A stretch of DNA of 11,862 bases from JBMFLE01 sp049971355 (GTDB taxonomy: Bacteria; Patescibacteriota; Patescibacteriia; UBA2591; UBA4787): assembly GCA_049971355.1 (NCBI GenBank), contig JBMFLE010000022.1, positions 1 to 11,862 on the forward strand, given 5' to 3'. The stretch's first letter is position 1. The number at the start of each line of letters is the position of its first letter. The notes beneath the pieces are model-generated. The model had not been told where the DNA came from and searched no databases. It saw only the letters and a list, made by a program, of their open reading frames with translations. Shown piece by piece: positions 1-6,029 of this stretch. A program made the translations under genes and the position numbers.

Positions 1-168
1 ACTTTGACATTTCATTAGACATTGGAAATTAGGTTTAGAAATTACACAAATGGCGTCCCATTTTTGGGTTCATGTCCAAATTAGTATATTAGTATCTTTT
101 TGTATTTTGTAGCCTATCTGTCGTATTTCGTCGCCTACTTGTTCGTATTTTGTTAGTCTCAAAATTAT
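1..168 (+). promoter_or_regulatory. Leader region of fusA with small hairpin
   Basis: No coding region is visible. A 6-bp hairpin (AAATGG, loop CGTC, CCATTT, then TT) lies at 48-65 and could be a weak terminator for an upstream gene outside the window. Positions 100-160 hold tandem repeats listed separately. The region ends at the fusA start with no Shine-Dalgarno. A TTGACA at 4-9 has no convincing -10 box at 16-18 nt, so no promoter is called. Confidence 0.4.
100..160 (+). repeat. Tandem 21-22 nt TTCGTA-type repeat upstream of fusA
   Basis: Three consecutive degenerate copies are present at about 100-120, 121-141 and 142-160, the last one partial. The consensus is close to TCGTATTTCGTAGCC followed by TATCTG. 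The same unit recurs upstream of rpsJ (3673-3715), in inverted orientation after the ferredoxin gene (10848-10920), and upstream of iorA (11051-11090). The array ends 8 nt before the fusA start codon. It has no unique spacers and is not a CRISPR array. Function is unknown. Confidence 0.75.
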
Positions 169-2256
169 ATGACGCGTGAGTATACATTAGAGCAAACACG
201 CAATATTGGGATTATAGCCCATATTGATGCTGGTAAAACAACCGTAACTGAACGGATACTTTTTTATACTGGCAAAAAACATAAAATTGGCGAGGTTCAT
301 TATGGAACAGCTGAAATGGATTGGATGCCGCAAGAAAAAGAGAGGGGGATTACTATTACCGCTGCAGCCACGACCTGTTTTTGGAAGACGCCCGATGGCG
401 CTAGTTATCGGATTAATATTATTGATACACCTGGTCATGTCGATTTTACAGCCGAAGTTCAGCGTTCTTTAAGGGTTTTGGATGGGGGGGTGGTGGTTTT
501 TGACGGCGTAGCTGGGGTTGAACCACAATCAGAAACAGTTTGGCATCAAGCAGAAAAATTTCATGTTCCTCTAATTGTTTTTATTAATAAGATGGATAGA
601 TTAGGAGCAAATTTTTACGAAAGTCTCAAAGCAATTCATGAACGTTTAGCCCCTAATGCTTATCCAATTCAATTACCAATTGGTGCTGAAGTAAATTTTC
701 AGGGGGTAGTTGACTTATTTACCTGTCGAGCTAAAATTTATCTTGATGAGCTGGGCGAAAATATTCGCGACGAAGATGTGCCGGAAGAGATGAAAGAAAA
801 AGTTGAAGAATATCGACATAAATTAATTGAGGCTATTGTTGAACAAGATGATGAGTTAATGCGCCAATATTTAGAAGGCAAGGAACCAGATATACAATCT
901 TTAAAAAAAGTTTTACGTCAGGCAGTAGTAACTGGCAAATTAGTCCCGGTCTTGTGTGGGTCGGCTTTAAAAAATAAAGGTATCCAATTATTATTGGATG
1001 GAATTTGCGAATATTTGCCATCGCCCTTAGATATTCCACCGGTTGAAGGAATTGATCCGACAACTAAAGAAAAAATAATTCGTCAAGTCAGTGATAATGA
1101 ACCATTTGCTGCTTTGGTTTTCAAAGTAGCCACCGATCCATTCGTTGGCAGACTTTGTTATTTTCGTGTTTATTCTGGTCATTTGCCAGCCGGTTCTTAT
1201 ATTCTAAATAGTACGACCGGGGAAAAAGAAAGAATTGGTCGAATTGTCAGAATGCATGCCAATAAACGCGAAGAAGTTGACGAGGTTTATGCCGGTGAAA
1301 TTGCTGCGGCGGTTGGTTTAAAGGGCACTTCAACCGGTCATACATTATCCGATCCAGAAAAGCCGATTATTTTGGAGTCAATAACATTTCCCGAACCAGT
1401 TATTTCAATGGCGATTGAGCCAAAAACTAAAATAGATCAGGAAAAAATGGGTTTAGCCCTGGCTAAATTAATGGAAGAAGATCCAACCTTCAGGGTGACA
1501 ACTGATGAGGAAACTGCTCAAACAATTATTTCTGGTATGGGCGAACTTCATCTTGATATTATTGTTGATAGAATGAAAAGAGAGTTCAAAGTTGAGGCAA
1601 ATGTTGGCAAGCCGCAGGTTGCCTATAAAGAAACAATCACCAAGCCAGTAGAGGTTGAAGGAAAATATATCCATCAGTCAGGTGGCCGGGGGCAATACGG
1701 CCATTGTTGGCTGCGTTTGGAGCCGACAGAGCAAGGTAGGGGTTTTGAGTTTATTGATGAAATTAAAGGAGGGGTAATTCCAAAAGAATATATTCCGGCT
1801 ATTAGAAAAGGTTGTGAAGAGGCGATGAATAATGGCGTAATGGCCGGTTATCCTGTTGTTGATATGCGAGTCGCTGTTTACGACGGTTCTTATCATGAAG
1901 TTGATTCTTCGGAAATGGCTTTTAAAATTGCCGCTCAGCGGGCAATTAAAGAGGGAGTGCAGAGAGCCGCGCCAGTTTTATTGGAGCCGATTATGAAAAT
2001 TGAAGTAGTGGTTCCGGAAAAGTTTATGGGTGAAGTGATTGCCGATTTAAATTCGCGTCGGGCTCAAATTCAAGGAACACGTAGTCGTGGTCAGATTAAA
2101 TTAATTGATGCTTATGTACCCATGGCAGAAATGTTTGGTTATGCTACAATATTACGGTCAATTACCGAAGGTCGAGCCAGTTATAGTATGGAATTCGACC
2201 ATTATCAAGAAGTACCTAAGAACATTCAAGAGAAAATTGTTTCGGGTGGTAAGTAG
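169..2256 (+). CDS. fusA: Translation elongation factor G
   Basis: This cytosolic GTPase drives ribosomal translocation and, with RRF, ribosome recycling. The 695-residue protein is the usual full length. The G domain shows the P-loop AHIDAGKT (residues 17-24), switch I RGITI (59-63), switch II DTPGH (86-90) and NKMD (140-143). Domains II to V follow, including the domain IV stretch with GGRGQYGH and the C-terminal domain V with EVVVPEKFMGEV. The ATG at 169 places the conserved N-terminus correctly, but no Shine-Dalgarno precedes it. tuf follows after 146 nt and has its own promoter. The usual upstream partners rpsL and rpsG are not in the window, and only repeat sequence lies directly upstream. 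Nothing in the reading frame looks degraded. Confidence 0.98.
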   Translation: MTREYTLEQTRNIGIIAHIDAGKTTVTERILFYTGKKHKIGEVHYGTAEMDWMPQEKERGITITAAATTCFWKTPDGASYRINIIDTPGHVDFTAEVQRSLRVLDGGVVVFDGVAGVEPQSETVWHQAEKFHVPLIVFINKMDRLGANFYESLKAIHERLAPNAYPIQLPIGAEVNFQGVVDLFTCRAKIYLDELGENIRDEDVPEEMKEKVEEYRHKLIEAIVEQDDELMRQYLEGKEPDIQSLKKVLRQAVVTGKLVPVLCGSALKNKGIQLLLDGICEYLPSPLDIPPVEGIDPTTKEKIIRQVSDNEPFAALVFKVATDPFVGRLCYFRVYSGHLPAGSYILNSTTGEKERIGRIVRMHANKREEVDEVYAGEIAAAVGLKGTSTGHTLSDPEKPIILESITFPEPVISMAIEPKTKIDQEKMGLALAKLMEEDPTFRVTTDEETAQTIISGMGELHLDIIVDRMKREFKVEANVGKPQVAYKETITKPVEVEGKYIHQSGGRGQYGHCWLRLEPTEQGRGFEFIDEIKGGVIPKEYIPAIRKGCEEAMNNGVMAGYPVVDMRVAVYDGSYHEVDSSEMAFKIAAQRAIKEGVQRAAPVLLEPIMKIEVVVPEKFMGEVIADLNSRRAQIQGTRSRGQIKLIDAYVPMAEMFGYATILRSITEGRASYSMEFDHYQEVPKNIQEKIVSGGK

Positions 2257-2319
2257 TCTGATTATTTAGGTTCAATGTTTAGAATTTCCAAGAGAAGTGA
2301 AGTTGGGGATATCTTTGCC

Positions 2320-2348
2320 TTGACTCTTCTAAATAAATTGTATATAAT
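2320..2348 (+). promoter_or_regulatory. tuf: Sigma70-type promoter of tuf
   Basis: A TTGACT -35 box (2320-2325) and a perfect TATAAT -10 box (2343-2348) are separated by exactly 17 nt. The predicted transcription start is near 2355, giving a leader of about 48 nt before the tuf ATG at 2403. A GAGG at 2393-2396 is a short Shine-Dalgarno. This suggests tuf is transcribed independently of fusA, at least in part. Start position and strength are inferred from consensus only. Confidence 0.85.
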
Positions 2349-2402
2349 TTAAGCTAACTAAATTAAAACTTTTATAATTCGTAATTATTTAATGAGGTTA
2401 AT

Positions 2403-3608
2403 ATGGCAGAGAAAGAAAAATTTATTCGTGCTAAACCACATCTTAATGTGGGAACCATTGGTCATGTTGACCATGGTAAAACAACCTTAACTGCTGCGAT
2501 ATTAAAATGTTTAAAAGCAGCAGGGAAAAAAGCCGAAGAAAAAACCGTCGAACAAATTGACAATGCCCCCGAAGAGAAAGAGCGAGGTATTACTATTAAT
2601 TTGGCTCATGTTGAGTACGAAAGTGATAAGCGTCACTACGCACACATTGATTGTCCGGGCCATGCCGATTATATTAAAAATATGATTACCGGCGCGGCTC
2701 AAATGGATGGTGCTATTTTGGTTATTTCTGCTCCAGATGGTCCAATGCCACAGACTAGAGAGCATATTCTCTTAGCTCGTCAAGTTGGTGTGCCAGCAAT
2801 AATTGTCTTTTTAAACAAGACTGATATGGTTGAAGATAAAGAATTAATTGATTTAGTTAAAGAAGAGACAAGAGATTTGCTTAAAAAATATGAATTTCCT
2901 GGTGATGAGATTCCGATTATTGAAGGTTCAGCTTTAAAAGCTTTGGGATGTGGCTGTGGTAAAACTGATTGTCCGCATTGTGGTCCAATTTTAAAATTAG
3001 TAGAAACGCTTGATGCTTATATTCCTGAACCAAAAAGAGATATTGATAAGCCATTTATTATGCCGATTGAAGATATTTTTTCAATTGAGGGTCGCGGTAC
3101 GGTTGTCACTGGCAGAATTGAGCGAGGAATTGTTCATTTAAATGACGAAGTTGAAATTGTTGGCTTAAGACCAACTGTTAAAACTGTAGTCACTGGTATT
3201 GAAATGTTTAGAAAAACTCTTGACGAGGGTCGAGCTGGTGACAATGCTGGTATTTTGCTCCGCGGTATTAAGAAAGAAGAAGTTGAGCGCGGTCAGGTTA
3301 TTGCTAAACCAGGTTCAATTACTCCTCATACCGAATTTGAAGGTCAGGCCTATATTCTATCCAAAGAAGAGGGTGGACGACACACTCCGTTCTTTAGTGG
3401 TTATAAACCACAATTCTATATCCGGACCACTGATGTGACTGGCGAAGTTACTTTACCTGAGGGAACTGAAATGGCAATGCCCGGTGACACTCTGAACTTA
3501 AAGATTAAGTTAATTAAGCCGGTAGCTTTAGAAGAACAACAGAGATTTGCTATTCGCGAAGGTGGTAAAACAGTTGGGGCAGGAGTAGTTACTAAAACTA
3601 CCAAATAG
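2403..3608 (+). CDS. tuf: Translation elongation factor Tu
   Basis: This GTPase delivers aminoacyl-tRNA to the ribosomal A site. The 401-residue protein has GHVDHGKT (residues 20-27), RGITI, DCPGH (83-87), NKTD (138-141) and SALKAL in the G domain. The two beta-barrel domains follow, with GRGTVVTGRIERG and the C-terminal REGGKTVGAGVVT. One oddity sits at the end of the G domain, directly after SALKAL: four cysteines, C183, C185, C190 and C193, in a CxC-x4-CxxC pattern that could bind a metal. E. coli EF-Tu lacks these cysteines at that place. The gene has a near-consensus promoter and a short GAGG ribosome-binding site, unlike most genes in the window. Its TAG stop overlaps the start of the repeat at 3608. 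Confidence 0.98.
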   Translation: MAEKEKFIRAKPHLNVGTIGHVDHGKTTLTAAILKCLKAAGKKAEEKTVEQIDNAPEEKERGITINLAHVEYESDKRHYAHIDCPGHADYIKNMITGAAQMDGAILVISAPDGPMPQTREHILLARQVGVPAIIVFLNKTDMVEDKELIDLVKEETRDLLKKYEFPGDEIPIIEGSALKALGCGCGKTDCPHCGPILKLVETLDAYIPEPKRDIDKPFIMPIEDIFSIEGRGTVVTGRIERGIVHLNDEVEIVGLRPTVKTVVTGIEMFRKTLDEGRAGDNAGILLRGIKKEEVERGQVIAKPGSITPHTEFEGQAYILSKEEGGRHTPFFSGYKPQFYIRTTDVTGEVTLPEGTEMAMPGDTLNLKIKLIKPVALEEQQRFAIREGGKTVGAGVVTKTTK

Positions 3609-3715
3609 GCTACTAAGTGGCTACTAAATACTAAAAAATACGAATATACGAAAATTCGTATATTCGTACACTTTCATATTTCGTAGCCTATCTGTCGTAT
3701 TTCGTAACCATATGG
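3608..3715. repeat. Long palindromic TTCGTA repeat between tuf and rpsJ
   Basis: The region is a hairpin of two 34-nt arms, 3619-3652 and 3655-3688, that match at 28 of 34 positions. The loop-proximal 14 bp (TACGAATATACGAA and its complement) is perfect around a 2-nt centre. Outside the arms, GGCTACTAA is repeated at 3608-3618, overlapping the tuf stop codon. The rightward unit is repeated at 3695-3715 and ends 9 nt before the rpsJ start. The transcript would fold into a strong stem, so a role in termination, mRNA stability or uncoupling of the two genes is plausible but unproven. Confidence 0.85.
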
Positions 3716-3724
3716 CTCTTTGTT

Positions 3725-4099
3725 ATGGTTCCTAAAAAAGACACTAAATCTAATGTTCAAGTTAAAGAAGTTGCGAAGAAAGAGGCTGAATATAAGCCAC
3801 GAATTCGTATTAAAGTAAAATCTTATGATCATCGGGTTATTGATGAGGTTATGAAAAATATTATTGAAACGATTAAGAGATCGGGGGCGCGAGTAATTGG
3901 GCCAATTCCTTTGCCAACTGAAATAAAAAAATATACAGTTTTGCGTTCAACTTTTGTTCATAAAGATTCCCGTGACCAGTACGAAACAAGAATTCATAAA
4001 AGGTTGATTGATATTGTTGATTTTACGCCAAAAACTATTGAAATGATTACTAGTTTAAACTTACCAGCCGGAGTTGATGTAGAAATAAAATCAATGTAA
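3725..4099 (+). CDS. rpsJ: Small ribosomal subunit protein S10
   Basis: S10 is a 30S head protein that also acts with NusB in transcription antitermination. Conserved features are RIRIKVKSYDHRVID (from about residue 26), the loop GPIPLPTE, and the C-terminal RLIDIVDFTPKTIEMI with GVDVEIK. At 124 residues it is about 20 longer than typical bacterial S10 (about 102). The extra length is a Lys/Glu-rich N-terminal extension (residues 1-24). There is no alternative start codon within that extension, so it appears genuine. No Shine-Dalgarno is present and repeat DNA lies just upstream. In most bacteria rpsJ opens the S10 operon (rplC, rplD and so on). Here cvpA follows instead, so the operon is split at this point. 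Confidence 0.95.
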   Translation: MVPKKDTKSNVQVKEVAKKEAEYKPRIRIKVKSYDHRVIDEVMKNIIETIKRSGARVIGPIPLPTEIKKYTVLRSTFVHKDSRDQYETRIHKRLIDIVDFTPKTIEMITSLNLPAGVDVEIKSM

Positions 4100-4144
4100 T
4101 TGTCCAAATAGCAACTTCGAGGTTTAGTTTATTTAAGAAAAATA

Positions 4145-4190
4145 TTGTTTAATAGCCCAATCAACCCAACAGAACTGGACCATTAAACAA
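4145..4190 (+). promoter_or_regulatory. 9-bp inverted repeat in the cvpA leader
   Basis: TTGTTTAAT (4145-4153) and ATTAAACAA (4182-4190) are perfect complements separated by 28 nt, just upstream of the cvpA ATG at 4203. No T-tract follows, so this is not a typical intrinsic terminator. It may be an mRNA hairpin or chance in AT-rich DNA. Confidence 0.35.
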
Positions 4191-4202
4191 CAAATTTATA
4201 AT

Positions 4203-4712
4203 ATGACTTTCTTTGATCTTATTTTACTTTTAATTCTTTTTGGTTTTGTTTGGTTTGGATTTTGGTTTGGGCTAATTCATACATTGGGTGGTATTTTAGG
4301 CATTATTTTGGGTGCAATTTTAGCTAGTCGTTGGTATGAACCTTTGGCCCAAAAATTACTTTTTCTCTTCGGTGGTAATGAAAATTTGGCCAAAATAGTT
4401 TGTTTTATTGTTTTATTTATTGTTATTTGGAGATTAGTGGGCTTTCTTGTTTCAATTATCAATCGACTTTTTAATTTATTAACCTTTCTACCATTTTTAA
4501 AAACAATTAATCGTTTAGCTGGCGCAGTTTTTGGTTTTTTAGAAGGAGCATTGATTTTAGGCCTAATTTTATTTTTTTTATTAAAATTTCCAATCGGCGG
4601 TTTGGGCCAGTTAATTAAAGATTCAGCATTAGCTCAATTTTTAATTAAGTTTGCCAAAATTCTCTGGCCACTATTACCGATAGGTCTGAGAGAGATTAAG
4701 GGGTTGATTTAA
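4203..4712 (+). CDS. cvpA: CvpA family membrane protein
   Basis: This 169-residue, very hydrophobic protein has four predicted membrane helices at about residues 4-22, 24-41, 63-86 and 104-127. They are followed by an amphipathic C-terminal segment. The layout and the signature NRLAGAVFGFLEGALI (103-118) match the CvpA family, named for colicin V production. Family members are inner-membrane proteins whose biochemical role is poorly defined, with links to envelope stress and division. The start lacks a Shine-Dalgarno. It follows rpsJ by 103 nt and may share a transcript with it. The gap downstream shows no clear terminator. Confidence 0.8.
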   Translation: MTFFDLILLLILFGFVWFGFWFGLIHTLGGILGIILGAILASRWYEPLAQKLLFLFGGNENLAKIVCFIVLFIVIWRLVGFLVSIINRLFNLLTFLPFLKTINRLAGAVFGFLEGALILGLILFFLLKFPIGGLGQLIKDSALAQFLIKFAKILWPLLPIGLREIKGLI

Positions 4713-5096
4713 AAATGTAATTACTAACCTATTTGGTAACAGAAAGTTATTTAAATCATCCTGAACGTATTCAAACATTTCGAATAAACCAAAATTAAAA
4801 CTTAAAAAATTTTTAGAAATTCAGAGATGTCAAGTTTCACAAGGTTGTTAATGTTTTAAAATAGGATTAAACCCCGATGGCCGAAAATTCAACGGCCGTA
4901 GATTTTTGGGTCATTGGCAGTTTTGGGTTGAAGTTAATTGTCGAAAATAATAAGAAGTGAATTAATAATAAAAAAGGATGTCCATCAAATTACTGCGGTC
5001 GCATTAAACAGCGGACAAGGATTATTGAAAACTATTGGTAACAGTCACCGAAACAGATCTCAAAGTTATTTTACTTAATTTGGAGGGACTGTCCCC
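4713..5096. other. Gap without recognisable gene; possible structured RNA
   Basis: No convincing coding region is seen on either strand. A 46-codon frame with a TTG start at 4938 has no ribosome-binding site and no recognisable content. Structural signals are a GC-rich hairpin TGGCCG/CGGCCG (4878-4883 with 4893-4898), a possible enclosing AACCC/GGGTT pairing (4870-4874 with 4925-4929), TGTCC/GGACA (4979-4983 with 5013-5017), and the interrupted palindrome GGGAC-T-GTCCC (5085-5095). I see no tRNA, tmRNA, SRP RNA or RNase P RNA motif. It could be a small RNA locus, a decayed gene or plain spacer. Confidence 0.35.
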
Positions 5097-5151
5097 AATC
5101 AATTATCCGCACCTTATTTCTTGACGATTTAATTTTTTAATTCTATAATTA
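5097..5151 (+). promoter_or_regulatory. Promoter module 1 (drives the 67-residue protein)
   Basis: TTGACG (5121-5126), a 17-nt spacer and TATAAT (5144-5149) form a near-consensus sigma70 promoter. Upstream are TTATCCGCA (5103-5111), one base off the DnaA-box consensus and 9 nt before the -35 box, and GGGACTGTCCC (5085-5095). The 55-nt stretch matches the greA promoter module at 5456-5510 at 47 of 55 positions. The predicted start near 5156 gives a leader of about 34 nt ending in a perfect Shine-Dalgarno. Confidence 0.9.
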
Positions 5152-5172
5152 GTATTGGTAATCCTCTATAAA

Positions 5173-5182
5173 AAGGAGGTGA
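5173..5182 (+). promoter_or_regulatory. Perfect extended Shine-Dalgarno
   Basis: AAGGAGGTGA (5173-5182) complements the 3' end of 16S rRNA over ten bases and sits 7 nt before the ATG at 5190 (10 nt measured from AGGAGG). Most other genes in the window have no such site, which makes this one stand out. A CCTC at 5163-5166 could pair weakly with GAGG inside it. Confidence 0.9.
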
Positions 5183-5189
5183 AAATAAA

Positions 5190-5393
5190 ATGGAGAAAAT
5201 AAAGAAGAAGAAAACGAGGGAGAGAAAATGGATTTTTAGATATATTAGAGCGGACTTGGTAGAAATCGACATGGGATTTTTTAAAAGTAAGAAGGAAGCA
5301 GAGAAAGCAAGAAATAAAATGGCTTCCTTCGGTGCGATTTGTTCTGAGCCAATACGTGTTAAGGATAATTACGGACTTTACAAAAGGGATTAA
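5190..5393 (+). CDS. Small basic protein, function unknown
   Basis: I do not recognise a named family. The 67-residue product begins with a strongly basic tail (residues 2-13, rich in Lys and Arg). A compact segment follows with WIFRYIRADLVEIDMGFF (14-31), a charged helix SKKEAEKARNKMASFG (33-48) and a C-terminal SEPIRVKDNYGLYK. There is no signal peptide or membrane helix. The arrangement resembles small alpha/beta domains, and the basic N-terminus would suit nucleic acid or ribosome binding, but that is inference. Coding is well supported: near-consensus promoter, perfect Shine-Dalgarno, ATG start and an intrinsic terminator at the stop. The gene is a stand-alone unit and is probably highly expressed. 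Confidence 0.85.
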   Translation: MEKIKKKKTRERKWIFRYIRADLVEIDMGFFKSKKEAEKARNKMASFGAICSEPIRVKDNYGLYKRD

Positions 5394-5414
5394 TTCCCCT
5401 TTTTGTTTTTGTTG
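5382..5414 (+). terminator. Intrinsic terminator of the small gene
   Basis: AAAAGGG (5382-5388) pairs with CCCTTTT (5397-5403) around an 8-nt loop, and the T-rich tract TTTTGTTTTTG follows. The stem overlaps the last codons and the TAA stop (5391-5393), leaving almost no 3' untranslated region. It isolates the gene from greA. Confidence 0.8.
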
Positions 5415-5455
5415 TATTTATTGGGGAGAGGGATTGTCCGTCCTCACTGGTTCGA

Positions 5456-5510
5456 AATCAATTATCCACAGATTATTCCTTGACGGCCTATTTTTTTAAT
5501 TCTATAATTA
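5456..5510 (+). promoter_or_regulatory. greA: Promoter module 2 (drives greA)
   Basis: TTGACG (5480-5485), a 17-nt spacer and TATAAT (5503-5508) form a near-consensus promoter. TTATCCACA (5462-5470), an exact DnaA-box consensus 9-mer, ends 9 nt before the -35 box, the same spacing as in module 1. GGGATTGTCC (5430-5439) upstream resembles the GGGACTGTCCC of module 1. The predicted start is near 5515. Confidence 0.9.
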
Positions 5511-5522
5511 ACATAAATTTAT

Positions 5523-5544
5523 AACGGGATTTAAGCCGTTTTTT
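5523..5544 (+). terminator. Terminator-like hairpin in the greA leader
   Basis: AACGG (5523-5527) and CCGTT (5536-5540) form a 5-bp stem with an 8-nt loop, directly followed by more T residues (5539-5544 is all T). It lies between the predicted start near 5515 and the greA ATG at 5555. The stem is short, so it may be a weak attenuator or pause site rather than an efficient terminator. In the position expected for a Shine-Dalgarno there is only this T tract and a TTTA stretch. Confidence 0.45.
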
Positions 5545-5554
5545 CATTTAGTTT

Positions 5555-6007
5555 ATGAGAATTTGTCTGACACCGGAGGAATTTGAGAAAATTAAATCAG
5601 AGCTAGATACTCGTATTAATCAAAAGCGGAAAGAAATTGCCGCCCGTCTTGATGTTGCCAAAGAACTTGGCGATTTGAGCGAAAATACAGAATACATTTC
5701 GGCTAAAGAAGAGCAGGGTTTTAATGAGGCCAGAATTAAAGAATTAGAAAATTTAATTCGCAGCGCCGAGGTGGTCAAAAAAAATCATAATGGCAAAGTT
5801 TGTATTGGCAGTCAGGTTAAGTTAAAATCAGATACTGGCATTCATGAATTTTCAGTAGTTGGTCCAGAAGGGATTGATTTAACTAATAGCAAAATTTCTT
5901 ATGAGTCGCCATTAGGCCAAGCTTTAATTGGTAAAAAAGTTGGCGATACTTTTAGAGTTAAAACGCCAAAAGGTGAAATTAAATATAAAATTGTTGAGAT
6001 AAAATAA
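5555..6007 (+). CDS. greA: Transcription elongation factor GreA
   Basis: GreA enters the secondary channel of RNA polymerase and stimulates cleavage of backtracked RNA. The 150-residue protein has the usual two parts. An N-terminal coiled coil (about 1-75) bears the tip motif GDLSENTEY (39-47), with acidic D40 and E43, and KEEQGF. A C-terminal FKBP-like domain (about 80-150) has GSQVKL and SPLGQALIGKKVGD. The start matches the family N-terminus (LTPEEFEKIKSEL). It has a strong promoter but no Shine-Dalgarno, and a terminator-like hairpin in its leader. mtaB follows after 22 nt, so the two are probably co-transcribed. Confidence 0.97.
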   Translation: MRICLTPEEFEKIKSELDTRINQKRKEIAARLDVAKELGDLSENTEYISAKEEQGFNEARIKELENLIRSAEVVKKNHNGKVCIGSQVKLKSDTGIHEFSVVGPEGIDLTNSKISYESPLGQALIGKKVGDTFRVKTPKGEIKYKIVEIK

Positions 6008-6029
6008 CAAAAGCAAATTAATATCTTTA

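Noticed and set aside
100..160. CRISPR-like array
   Set aside because: The units are contiguous and degenerate with no unique spacers, and no cas gene is present.
4732..5073. Repeated GGTAACAG and AAAGTTATTT words in the gap after cvpA
   Set aside because: The words are short, differently spaced in the two places, and not convincing as a repeat in AT-rich DNA.
4938..5078. 46-codon frame with a TTG start in the cvpA to small-gene gap
   Set aside because: No ribosome-binding site, a stop directly before the TTG, no recognisable motif and a length expected by chance.
5448..5463. TTCGAAATC resembling a tRNA T-loop
   Set aside because: The flanking bases do not form a T-stem, and no acceptor, D or anticodon arm can be placed around it.
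5097..5510. Chromosomal replication origin, suggested by DnaA-box-like sites
   Set aside because: Only two box-like 9-mers exist, both inside duplicated promoters. There is no box cluster, no clear unwinding region and no dnaA or dnaN nearby.
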